Of a stretch of 64,000 nt of DNA, positions 1 to 11,553 are shown one piece after another. The DNA is taken from NCBI GenBank assembly GCA_026545765.1, contig CM048840.1:30942765-31006764 (forward strand), read 5' to 3'. Below the pieces are notes generated by a model that was given only the letters and a program-made list of their open reading frames with translations, made no database searches and was not told the DNA's origin. The stretch comes from Plantago major. Lineage: Eukaryota; Streptophyta; Magnoliopsida; Lamiales; Plantaginaceae. The number at the start of each line of letters is the position of its first letter. Within the stretch, counting starts at the first letter, position 1. A program made the position numbers and the translations under genes.

Positions 1-807
1 AATATGATTGTAACCTTCGATGGAGGGACAAGATGAAACCAGAATCAAAGATTTGTTTGTTTATTGAATGTGGTAAATTTGTTTGTGATTCTGTCTGTCT
101 GTTTTGTTCATGTTATTACTTTTTTGATTATATAAGATGTAATTACAACTTTAATGGAAATTTATGATCAGACATCCAGTTTTAAATTTTACCCATGATA
201 TCATTATATGTTTAAAGATGGAGCTTTGGAGGTAATAATCTGATACTTTATATTCCAATTTCTGGGTTGTTTCTATTTTTCCATCTTCCAGAAAGAAATT
301 AAGAAAGGCATACATTGATCAGAACACAATTTTTGTAATTTTTTGCAGGAAAAAATAATAAGCACAGGGGAACAGATCATTCTGAGATCCATCAGTTTAT
401 AGCCAGGAAATGTAGAACACTATATATTAAGGGAATAATTTCCACATAGTAAACAGGAAATCAGGTTCAGGGCCAAAAGAATGTAAGTTTCCTATATCTC
501 TGCTCCAAATCAGCAGGTTTCTGCACATTGTAGTGTTTTTACAAGAATGAATGGAACATATACCTAACAAGTAACACGTATACCCAACACCCGCTGAACA
601 TCTACGGGTAACACAACAAGCTAGGACAAGGCGCAAAGGCGGTGAATGCAGCTCAGTGAGGGGGTTTTGGAAAGAAAAATCATCTTTCCAAACTTCTGTT
701 AATAATCTACCTTCAGAAGAAATCAAAGTATAATACTTCTATCCACACAATTTGAATCCGGTGTACCTTGTCTGGTGATGAAATAAATTGGGAGGTTTGG
801 CTAGGAA
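1..807. other. 3' flank of the V-ATPase subunit a gene
   Basis: AT-rich sequence downstream of the V-ATPase stop codon at 808. It should contain the 3' UTR and polyadenylation region of that minus-strand gene. I see no ORF with family resemblance, no RNA gene and no clear repeat. Confidence 0.5.
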
Positions 808-3800
808 TCATTCATCATCTTCAGCAATTAATTCAAAAGAGAATGGGGTGAACTTGTAACCATCACCTTCGTAGAACTTGTTCTGAAATTCAACCCAATG
901 AAGTCGCAATGCATGCAGAAAGGCACTGAGTGTTTCCATCACAAGTAGCACACCAACAGTTGCACCGACAAAAAGGACTACGCCAGCAATATTAACGATC
1001 ACATTGTTGTACCTGATATATGACATGGAAAATAAACAGCTCATGGGTATCAACAATCAAGTCAAATCGAGGTACAATCTTGTTTGAACATATTATTGAG
1101 CAAATCCAGACAAGGGACGAGAGAAACTCACCCCCAGAAAAGAAGAAGGAGCTTATCATAAAAGACACTAGATAATTCTGAGTGAGCCAGACTGCACAAG
1201 ACAAAAAAAAAAGATTATCATCATAATTATTGTCATTGAAGTAAAGAGATTTTCAGGGCAAGACCAAGTTTGTGTCAGTCAGTTTACAACATGATCAGCA
1301 AGAGTAAATTATTTCGCAGTTCGAGGTACATGCCTGAGGGCCCAGAGCCGTAGATACGAAGCAGTATTAGAAACTGCTCCCAAAACAAACTCTATCGAGT
1401 GTATAAGCTGATGCACAAAGACTTCGCCAAACTCGAATTCCTCATGCCCATGGGAACCTTTGTGTGTTTCTAATTCAAAAGAGTCATCATCTGCATCATC
1501 TAAGAGCGCATAGGTTTGACCTCGATGTCTCTGGACAAGATATGAATTATTTGTAAGGTCATGAAAGAAAATCTGAAGATTAAGATACTATGAGAAATCA
1601 ACATCATAATTTTAACTCTACCTCCTCATGTTGCTTCTTAAGAAGAAATGGCTTTGGAAACAACATCCAAGGTACAGCAACTAGTGCCGAAAGAAGTAGC
1701 AAAATCTGTTAATCCAATGAATTAACTGGTTAGGCCAATAGTACAACGAAGGAAAGTCAATATATCCTATGATAAAATGAGCTGATATTAGAACCTGTAG
1801 GTACTTCTGCCCCATAAAAAGCTGGTTCTCCCCCAGGTCGTCAGTAGGGCTCAAGAACATGTAGATCATTACATGGTACAGATCAGCCTGAGACCCCGTA
1901 CACCACTTGACAATTATGAGAAGCGACAGATATCCAAACAAGGAATTCAAAAATATCATCTGGGGGACAAATTGATACCTGGGCAGTGATTAAATGTATC
2001 TTGTTAGGAACATAGAAATTAGAATGTACTACATAATCATCAACTTATATTGTAATACACACAAAAGCATGCATCTAATCAAGTATCAAAATGACAGAAA
2101 TTACATTGATCCACATATGTTAGTGCATTCCATAGTGTAGACAAATTCACAAACCTACCAGGTGTTCAAATTGTTCTCGAAGAATTTTGAGTTGAAGTAA
2201 CTTAAAATTATTCCAAGATTCATCTGAGCAACGCCCAATAAAATAGACATCTTCATCTTCAAGGAGTTGAGAAATGGTAATTCACTGCGACTGCCATGCC
2301 ACTTGGGATCTAGACCAAATGGATATGTGTCATGTACTTTAATAAGGCCCATTGTGGTAGAATCTCTGAAACATAAGGAGAGGATTAATATTTTAAATTA
2401 AACTTTAAGGGAACTGGCGAGGCTAAAAACATCAAAATTTGTCCATACCTGCAGCTTGAATCACGACAAGCATAAGCAGTATGTCCAAACAGCTCAAATG
2501 GAACAGAGAAGAATTCATTATATATCAGACCAGTGTATATCGAGAACAAAGCCATCATCATTATGATATAGCGACCGCCAAATGCCATCTCCATTATATC
2601 TCCAAGCTTCTGTTGGCAGAATAAAATATACTATAAGACTTTATATGATAAGATATTCATAAGCTGCAGAGACTGGCTAACATCAACAAACCACATAAAG
2701 ACCATAAAGAAGCAAATGCTGTTTACCTGTTGGGAAAGCTTCTTCTCACAAACTATCAAATACAATGTGGCAAGCAATAAGCAGATGCCATGCCCCCAAT
2801 CTCCAAACATAACAGCAAATAAGAAGGGGAATGTTACAACAGTGAAAACAGCTGGGTTTGCTTCCTGATACTTGGCCACCCTGAAATAATCAGAATAAAC
2901 AGTTTAAAGTGACTTTGAAACTACCAATTTCAATCACTCACAGTGAGGTCCAGAAAATATTAGGAGAGAAAAAATGACCAGACAAATATCTTTCAGAAGT
3001 TCATTGATGAGAATGACAAGGAACATCTTTCTCAAGATATGTAGATTCTGACACTTATTTGTATCCAATATATTTCATAAGCACACAAAGTTTATACAAC
3101 TATTCTCACCCATATGCATCAACAATTTCTTGATAAGCAGAAGTGTATTTGTTGGTCTGGAAGTATGTCGGAGGCAAGTCCTTGGTTTGTAACACCTGGA
3201 ATATAACTCCCATCTGTGAATTACAGTCCATAGTAGCCTGTTGTAGTACATTCTGGATCTGCATAGTAGAGGTAACTGTTGAGAAGTCTAACAAAGGTGA
3301 GCTAATTGTATAACCACACAGTAACTACAGCAAAGCCTTTTGCAGACACGGTTGATTTAAAATGTATAAGAAGTGTGGTTTGGAATTAATCACATATAAT
3401 TCAAATTATACTACCACACATCCATTTTGTATTCTGCACACAGAATTGTTGCGATATCGACCATAACTATATGCTTTCCTTGAAGACATGGCATAATACA
3501 AGTAATTATACCTGATTTGTTGCAAAGACAGGGCACCAGCCTTCTCCAACGAGGCACTTTTTGGTAACATCAAGGCTGAGCATATTCAGAGTGTGGTAGA
3601 TAGACTTCTCTCTCTTAACCTTCACAAGTTGGAGACAAAATTCAGTAATTTGTTCTAGAGAGGAATCTAAATATTCCTCGATTCTTTTCTATGTATGGTT
3701 GTATGTATGTGCCTAGAAAAATGGGTGTTTCAGTCTGTCAGAGATATTTGAATTCAGAAATTGTTATTCAGGCTGCTTGAGAAACTAACCAGAAGGTTCC

Positions 3801-6069
3801 ATTGCTCAAAATCAAAACTAAGACTCTGGAGAAGATTGGTCCAGTGCAGCTGCCCAACATCTATAGTGGTCTTCAGTTCTGAGATTCTTGCTGATACCTG
3901 TGGGAGAAGAATAGTGACGACTTAAATTTCAAATTTTGCCAGCAACTAGGACTAACAAGTACACATATATCCTATTCATGTATGAGAATAAAAACTCTAA
4001 TGTGTATGTAGAAGTGGTCATAATAATTCTGCAGTATTACTATAACGAAAAGATTATGTTATCTTCAAGCATATTCATCAGAAAATTTAGAAAGAAAGAA
4101 TTCTCAAGTGTAACCAAAAAGTCCATATATAACATTAAATGACCAAAGAACTAGGTAAATTACCTCTGTTATTGTTTCATACTGTTTCCCAACATCATCT
4201 GTGAAGGGATAGCGATTTGCTCCAAATGTATCACATATTTTCAGAATCTTGTTCTTTACTCTTTCCCCAGAGTAAAACACCACAAACACATTTTTCTCAA
4301 CCTGCAAGCATCAGCAGAATACGTTATTCATGACAGTGCCAAACCAGGATCTTAACAACACCGAATTTAAGTGCAAATATATCATTTAGGTTGTTGTTAA
4401 ACTTCAACAAGTGAAACAAAGAAAACAGGAAACCTATTCGTTCAAAACAGAAAGAAAAGATGTTTGGAAAATTGTGTATATTGCCTTATCTCCAGAAAGT
4501 GGATCAGTCACAGTGTCCTCAGCAACGACTTGTTTCAGAAATACATTTCCCCTGGTAGCACGGAACAAGATTCTTTCAAAAGCAGCAGATTTCTCCCTGG
4601 CAACAAGTCCACTAACAAATCCCAGCTTAACATGCTTCGAAGGATCTTGCATCATCTCCTACCAACATTAAAAGCGGAGATTAGTTGCAGGAAAATGAAT
4701 TTTAAAAATGAAAATTGAAAAACAACTCCCAGGAAAAGCAAAATAGCAAATTTGAGCGTACTTGCTCAAGTAACAGAGGGCTATCAATCAATCGTTCGCC
4801 AAGAACTTGTGCCTCGAGTTCTCTTTGCTGAGCAGCAGCACTGCGTTCAGCTGATGGGAAAATTTGACTGGCCTGAATCGAGAAAACTATGATCAATTCA
4901 TGCTTTAAGTTATAAAATGAACATTTCATGCTGACTATAGCCAACACAGTTTTCAAAGGTCACGAAGACAGTATAATGGCAGCAACTATCATTACCTTAT
5001 TTAAGACAAGCTTATATTCTATAAGCTCATTATAAGTATGCTGTAGCTTTTCACTATTTGCATTCATCTCCAGAAGCTCTGCTTCATATTCTCCGAGTTT
5101 TATCTGCACCATGCAAAAAATTAAGTTCAAAATGTCAGGTATATGCAATAGACATCACATGACACAATCGACATGAAGAGCAAGGGAATCAGTTTCTGTG
5201 GGATACTTAATCAATTGCTTAAACATGACAAACCTCTAAATCATCCAAATTGATGTTAGTGCCCACCAAGGAATTTGACAATGATGAACAGGATATATCA
5301 GCCTTCTTTATTTGATCACTGAGAAATCTCAGTTTCCGGGCCATCTCCCCACATCTTTTTATCTACACAAAGAGTCAAGAATATCTTGGTCACTCAAATC
5401 AACATCCAGAACTAAAGGGCCGAAATCAGATAGTGAAACTTTTTAGAGTCCGAATTCGTATAGTGCTGGAATAACTAACAACCATTAATGATGACATGTA
5501 CTTCAAAAATGCCCTTCATCGATTTCAGTCTACATTTAACAAAATGAGAGCTAAACAAGTCTTATTCTACTATCTAGTATCTGTCAGTGGCAATAATTTC
5601 CTCTACGATTTAGTAACATACTTGTCGAATATCCAACACAACACAACATATCACATTATTATGAAAATTCCAATTCCAACAAACTATCCTCTGAACTAAA
5701 AAATCCATTCATCCAACTCATGGCATCTCAATACAATCTTCTATTTCAAACAGTAATCAACAAACCTGAGAAGCATAAGTCCTCTGAAACGGGCTTTTTT
5801 CCGCATTGAGCTGAAAAACAACCAAAAATTACTCAAATTACAATCCATAAAACGAGGCAAACAACAAAATGCCTCGAAATTGTCAAAAAAACACGAGATT
5901 GAAAGAAAGTAAGCTACATTGCTCGACAATGTCCAAAAAAGATAGAAAAAATTACGTCTTTGAATTGATAGAGGCCGAGATCGCCGAGATAGGAGATAGA
6001 ACGGTGAGCAGATTCAATAGGGATGATTAACTGCACCAATTGCATCGCTTCCGACCGTAGAAGATCCAT
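808..6069 (-). CDS. V-type proton ATPase subunit a (VHA-a), 18 exons
   Basis: Membrane a-subunit of the vacuolar or endomembrane proton ATPase; it forms the proton half-channels against the c-ring. I read 18 exons (high to low): 6069-5956, 5810-5766, 5362-5234, 5103-4996, 4872-4762, 4658-4485, 4301-4164, 3897-3790, 3619-3512, 3258-3110, 2880-2727, 2609-2449, 2365-2159, 1978-1795, 1705-1622, 1530-1334, 1191-1132, 1012-808. They sum to 2436 nt, or 811 residues, close to the usual size of about 820. The start context is [17 protein letters not shown]. The N-terminal half is cytosolic with a coiled-coil stretch near residues 65-135. The C-terminal half is multi-spanning and includes [10 protein letters not shown] and [16 protein letters not shown]. 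The Arg there (about 719) matches the essential Arg known from yeast Vph1. The protein ends [20 protein letters not shown] plus DE. Introns after codon 227 and within codon 724 use GC donors; the rest are GT-AG. The isoform cannot be told from sequence alone. Confidence 0.95.
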
Positions 6070-7201
6070 CGCCGTCAATTTGCCGACGATCAGTCAAGTT
6101 TTCTGGGGGAAAATCAAAATCGTAATTTTATTGACTGATTTTATTCAAAGCCTCTTCTTGTACCAAGTTGTTCTTTTTCTGACTTTGTTCTTAAGTGACA
6201 AACGTGTCATCTTGTCATTGGTTTCTTTTAGACGTGTTTAATAATGTCACTGTCGGCTGTTTATGTATTTCGTTCTTTCTGTTTTCTACGTCTACTTCAA
6301 GCCGTCGGTTGGAAAATGGCGTCTGCTTTTAAATTGATGCTTTGTTGCCTGTATGATACAACTCCATACGGTAATTTCGTTAGCACCGGCAAAATATATT
6401 CTTATAAAGAGTTTATTTTTTAATAGTTTGTATATAAGTTGAGACAGTGAATTTTAATAAATACATACACTTTCGAAAAAATTAAGCACGTTTTGAACGT
6501 TGATTGATTGTACGTTACATTTAATTCCGTTCCATTAAATTGATTTTGCTTCTTCTGCAAGTAATCTATATTTCTAAAATAAAGTATATATTTTTTGAAG
6601 TTGGGAAAAATCATAGTCTGTCCAATCCAAGTATTCAACGTAACCATCCAATTTACACTAATATAATAAAATAATATAATGTGACATTTTCTATTCCTTT
6701 GAACTCCTTCTCAAGATTCGTACAAGATGATTATACAATTACTCTACGTTGCAACCAAAATAGCAAGAAGTTTTAGAAGAGACCTGCATTAGAAAATGAT
6801 CAAGGAGACGGACTAATAAGTATAATTATAATGTTTTAAATGCAATCAATAATGTTTTGTAAATAATTCATATCATTTTTAATGTATATTATAATACCGA
6901 TATTTTTAGTTAAAACACATAACATTTCTAACTATAACGATAATGTTTGTCGTCTCTCAAGTCATATTGGTCCATAAAAGAGAACTGAAATAATGATTAA
7001 ATGTTTTATGTATTAGAGTTCTGTTTGTCACAATCTTGAACTGGTTACAAATTGAGGATTTTGTAATTTCCTACTGTAACTATTAAGCACCTAATGGAAC
7101 TTTCATAAAACTACTGTGTCAATAACTAAACTAGTACTACTAGTAGAAAGTAAGTGCAGTATATATATATATAAGAAGCCACTGTAAAGTTCCAGGAGGG
7201 T
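6070..7201. other. Intergenic region with V-ATPase 5' flank and transporter 3' flank
   Basis: AT-rich spacer. The part next to 6069 is the promoter and 5' UTR side of the minus-strand V-ATPase gene. The part next to 7202 is the 3' UTR side of the first folate-biopterin transporter, with a short TA run near 7158-7172. The ORFs here have no family resemblance. I see no transposon ends. Confidence 0.5.
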
Positions 7202-8669
7202 TCAAACTTCTCTTTTCTCATTCAATGGAACAAACTGCAAACTGCCATCATCCACATATTTCTCATTTGTTCTTGTTGGTGGGTTGGACACTTCATAAGT
7301 ATCAGCATTTGGTACGAGGAAAACCAACAACAATGTCGAAAATCTCAATATGTTTCTGATCAGAACTGCAAACCACAAGTTCCTGAAATCGGTTCTTGTT
7401 ACATGCAACAAATGAAGAACCATTCCTCCACCCCATTTCGAGGTGAGTGACCCGAGACCATCAATGGACATCAACAGTGCAAAGAATGTACCCTCAATGC
7501 CTAAAGGACACAGCTGTGAAGCCAGTACCATCATAGGCATCCAACTGATTCTGGTAATGATATGCAGCGCGCATTCTTCCATTACCACAAACAAGTAGTC
7601 TGGGATTCCAAGGGCTAGATTCCACCGTAACATGAATACAAGATCTAGCATGCCTGATATGCCATAAAGAAGTTGCATACAGAAAATCAAGGTTCTAAAA
7701 GGATAATCTTTGAGAGCTTTGTGGTATATTACGACCCCAACCATAGAAGCCACTGAACCTATAGCATAAATTACTCCCACAAACTCCTGCAATCCAAGAA
7801 TTCTACTTAGTTACTAATTTCCCAATATTGTACAAAGGGCCACAATAGAATAGTATCGTTACCTGAGAAAACGCAGGTCCAGCATCAGGATCTGTGTACC
7901 AATAAAACTGGCCTTCATGAGTGCTGATACTTAATGCTGCTGACAGGTACATGTACAGTGAAGGCTTCCAAACCTGTGGCAACCGGATTGTCCTATACAT
8001 TGCGTTCACCGTTTCTTTTAGCTTTCTCATTGGCTGCGAGAGGACTCATCGGACAAAGTTCAATTCCCATTGCTAAACCACATTCTCAATGCTTGAGAAG
8101 CTATTAGTACTTTCTAGAAATAAATAACTCTAACCTTTTCTTTCTGACTCTGAATATCATCACTTGTCTTGAGCTCATAGATGACAAAACCTAACAAAAA
8201 CAATGCAGCTGCTGGAATTGCCAAGATTCCTAATGACTCCTACAATATAATTTGAATCCCATTAAGTAGCAATATATGTACAATTGCTAACTGCATTCCA
8301 GATTACATATCTCTATAACAATTAAAGCTTCTTTGGTTTGAAATTCAATTTCATACATTTCCAACCAACCATCACATAATTCTAATCATTAACAATGTTC
8401 AAATCCTAGTAAAAGTATTAGAATTGACATCATCTCCTTAGAAGGCCTTTGGCAAAGGTTATACAGCCTACATTTGGCATCACCATATTGGCTAAATCAT
8501 TTTCCGTAACCTCATTTACCAAAATAACTATTGTGCGTGAATGCTTAGCTGCTAACTGATCACTAGTTGGTTTTAAAAGTTACTCAAACTATCCTTTCGA
8601 ATGATAAGCTAATTTGGTATATGCACCTAATATACTGACCAACCTTATCGGCTCTATATTTCACTTTAT

Positions 8670-8702
<33 letters not shown>

Positions 8703-9626
8703 CTTTTGTGCGTGAATGCTTACCTGCTTACTGACTAGCTAGCTGATTTAAAAAGCTACTCGAACTAGCCATTCGAAAGAAAAGCTTAGTATATGCCACA
8801 TTACAATGCATAGGTAATATACTATCGAACTTTCTCGGATCTCAATTTCATCTACCTATCTATCATAAACACCACCATTGCTAACAATTTAATCGATCCC
8901 CATCAATAAATGTTATACTACTAGGTACCAGCCAAGTTAAAACAATGATCTATCTTATGAGGCAGTGAAGAATCAGAGAATTAAGACAGCTACGAAACAA
9001 GCAAGCAGAAGTGAGAAAAGACAAACCTGAGGTCCAACATAATGAACGGACAAACCACTAACAGAGAAGCCGAAAAGAGCACCAGCGGAAGAAGAAAAGC
9101 CACAAAGAGTCTGTATATCAGCAGCCAAATGCCTAAACAAGTTACTATTCCTAGCAATACAAGCATTAATAGTGACATCACCAATAGCCATACCAGCCGT
9201 AACCCCAATCAAACAACACAAGGCCAATGCGACACCCAATTGACCCCCAAAAGCGACAGTAATCGCAGAAATAGCCCCCAAAACACCTGCGAGGACAAAA
9301 TAGGGCCTCCGATTGTAGCCTCGGATGGGGAAGACATCAGTGAGAAGGCCCCAAATGGGCTTCATGACCCAGGGAATGTAGTAGAGGCCAAGAAAGAGCT
9401 GGACTAGGGATGGCTGGACTTTCTGGACGTCTTTCCAGTAGTAATCGGTGACGACTTTGAAGAAGGCTTTGGAGAAGCCGTGGTTGAGGCCGTAGACGAG
9501 GATTACGCCGAGGATGAAAGTGGGATTGAGTTTTGAAGAGAGCATTTGGAGCCATTGGAATGGCGTTACAGACACGAGAAGATCTTGCATCTCTGCACTA
9601 GATATGCAAGATCTTGAGTTCTTCAC
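7202..9626 (-). CDS. Folate-biopterin transporter (BT1 family), proximal tandem copy
   Basis: Multi-spanning membrane carrier of the BT1/FBT family in the major facilitator superfamily. Members move folates and pterins; the substrate of this copy is not shown by sequence. Exons: 9626-9027 (200 codons), 8239-8135 (35), 8033-7863 (57), 7786-7202 (194 plus stop), giving 486 residues. Signature stretches are FQWLQMLSSKLNPTFILG near residue 25, DYYWKDVQKVQPSLVQLFLG, PIWGLLTDVFPI and the GDVTINACIARNS segment in exon 1, then THEGQFYWYTDPDAGPAFSQ in exon 3. It closely resembles the copy at 11554-14196. Exons 2 and 3 have the same sizes (35 and 57 codons) in both, which points to tandem duplication. 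This copy has a shorter hydrophilic N-terminus. The start was taken as the first ATG of the open exon, so an extra upstream exon cannot be excluded. Confidence 0.9.
8533..8790. repeat. Diverged intronic duplication with a 28-nt poly-A run
   Basis: Within intron 1 of the first transporter, a stretch starting GTGCGTGAATGCTTA at 8533 recurs at 8708, about 175 bp apart, with degenerate similarity over about 80 bp. An uninterrupted A run (8675-8702) lies between. It could be a decayed insertion or a simple local duplication. Confidence 0.6.
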
Positions 9627-11553
9627 AAGGATTTTCAGGGGAGTAGTTTTTTCTTTCTTGTTCTAATTTTGGTTTTTTTTTACTTAGTCACTCATTGGTT
9701 CTGATGTCTGAATCTATTTTCTTCTACTTTTTCTAGTAATTTTTATTTTTCCCCAAAGGACTTTTGAATTGTTTACCGTTGTTGTGGTCAGTATGTTTAA
9801 ATATCACATCAACGGTACGGTCAAGCTTTTAAATTGTTGAATCGTACGGCTTGATTGATTGTGTGCGATTGACAATTCAGATCAATCAAATTGCACATCC
9901 AGAATTTCACTAGGGTCTCTAGGCATTTTAAATTGCACATCGAGCTGCGTTTGAGACGACAGCCTGGTGAAATCGCACGAGCTTAACAAAACGTGTTTGG
10001 ACCGAAATGGACGATACCGATCACCTCCTCAGGTGCTGTCAACCATACCACACAACTAATCACTCCCTTAATGTAAGTCCTTAGACGGTCTATGCTGTTA
10101 ATAAAAATATCCATGTCATTAATCAAAACATGAATACTATTAACAAAATGCATTTTTGTTTATGAAAAAACACAATTAAAAATATACTCCTTATGTCCCA
10201 TGCCAGTTGTCCAGTTTGCACTAATTCGCGGTCAATAAAATTGAACTTTGACAGTGAATAAATCTCAAACGATAATAGTAATAGCTTCAATTGAAATATA
10301 AAATGAAAATATAGGTCTAAATTTTTATTATATAGTTCAATTAAAGATTTTACTATTATCGTTTGAGATTTATTCACGGTCAAAGTTTAATTTTGTTGAC
10401 TGTGAATTAGTGCAAACTGAACAACTGACATGGGAATGAGGGAATACGTTTTAATTAATATGATGTTTTTATGAATAATATAAATCCGTCTCTAGAAAAT
10501 ATATTTAGATATTGTATTCCAAGATACTTTGTGTTACCTAGTTGGTTGTAATTATATAAACTACCTCTCATTAGTATGATTGGGTCCTAGAGCCCCATAA
10601 TTACTCTAACGCACGTGTAATTTTTCTATGCTTTTGGGATAAGAATTTAATTTGAACGCTTTAAAGTTTTAAGTCAAGTTTCAGAGTGTTTAAACGGATT
10701 GAGAAAGTTATTTATATCAACAATGTACATTTTTCTTTTCGAGAATCCATTCATAAGAACTCCAGAGTTAAGCGTACTTGCTCTGGAACAATTTTAGAAT
10801 TGATGAACAACTGGAAAGTGTCTCGGTCTGCGCACGAATGAGGATAAAGTGGATGGGAAAGGACTTGTGTTGGTAGAGTAGGTCCAGCATATCATCCGGA
10901 GAGCTGCTCATACTCAAACGGTTGGGGCTCGATCAATTAGTGGTCGAGTCGTTACATTAATATTTTTTTTAAAAGACCTTAACAAATAAATAGTAGTACT
11001 AACTTAATTTATGCGAGTGTTATAGTTACTTAATATAATTTTTAGTTGTATGTAAAATAAAAAACCCGGTTAATAGTAAATTAACAAGGTTTTCATTGCT
11101 TCCCAAACGGTTCATGTATGATATATCACTTGAAAACGTGAAGTTCCATGATGAACGTGACACTTATTTTGAGTCTTCTTTTTCCTTCTTTTTTTCGGTG
11201 TATTACGTCTAGATGCATACAACTCCGGTGGACGGAGTTGGTGATGACGCTTCCTTTAATTTAGTTGTAATTATTTGTAAACTGTATTTAGTTTTTCATT
11301 ACCTATTGGTAATGGTGGTGCAAGTGTTCAAAGATAGTTTCTGATTCGAAATCAATTTTATCTAGTTGGGATTTAAAAACTGAAACATTTTACTATTTAT
11401 CGCGATGAGACTTAGAACTATTGGCTATAGTATCATATATTCATGTATACTGCCTAAATCACCTATGAGCTATGACACTTGCATGTAAATTTGTAAATTC
11501 AATGGGTTAATTAATCTGGAATTTGCATACTATGTGTGAAGATACTGAGTATC
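9627..11553. other. Intergenic region between the two transporter genes
   Basis: About 1.9 kb. Near 9627 is the 5' flank of the first transporter and near 11553 the 3' flank of the second. It contains the Stowaway-like MITE at 10187-10444. I see no further coding sequence. Confidence 0.5.
10187..10444. mobile_element. Stowaway-like MITE
   Basis: A 258-bp element whose ends are long imperfect inverted repeats. The left end begins CTCCTTATGTCCCATGCCAG; the reverse complement of the right end begins TTCCCTCATTCCCATGTCAG. The inner arms are also complementary: AATCTCAAACGATAATAGTA on the left against TACTATTATCGTTTGAGATT on the right. It is flanked by TA on both sides (10185-10186 and 10445-10446), the target duplication of Stowaway (Tc1/mariner-derived) MITEs. 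It has no coding capacity. Confidence 0.85.

Noticed and set aside
427..726. Minus-strand ORF of 99 codons downstream of the V-ATPase gene
   Set aside because: It lies in the 3' flank, with no family resemblance or splice context.
9042..9407. Plus-strand ORF of 121 codons
   Set aside because: Antisense shadow of exon 1 of the folate-biopterin transporter, with no family resemblance.
10800..10950. Possible tRNA-like sequence with GGTTGGGGCTCGATC
   Set aside because: No cloverleaf with matched acceptor and anticodon arms could be formed.
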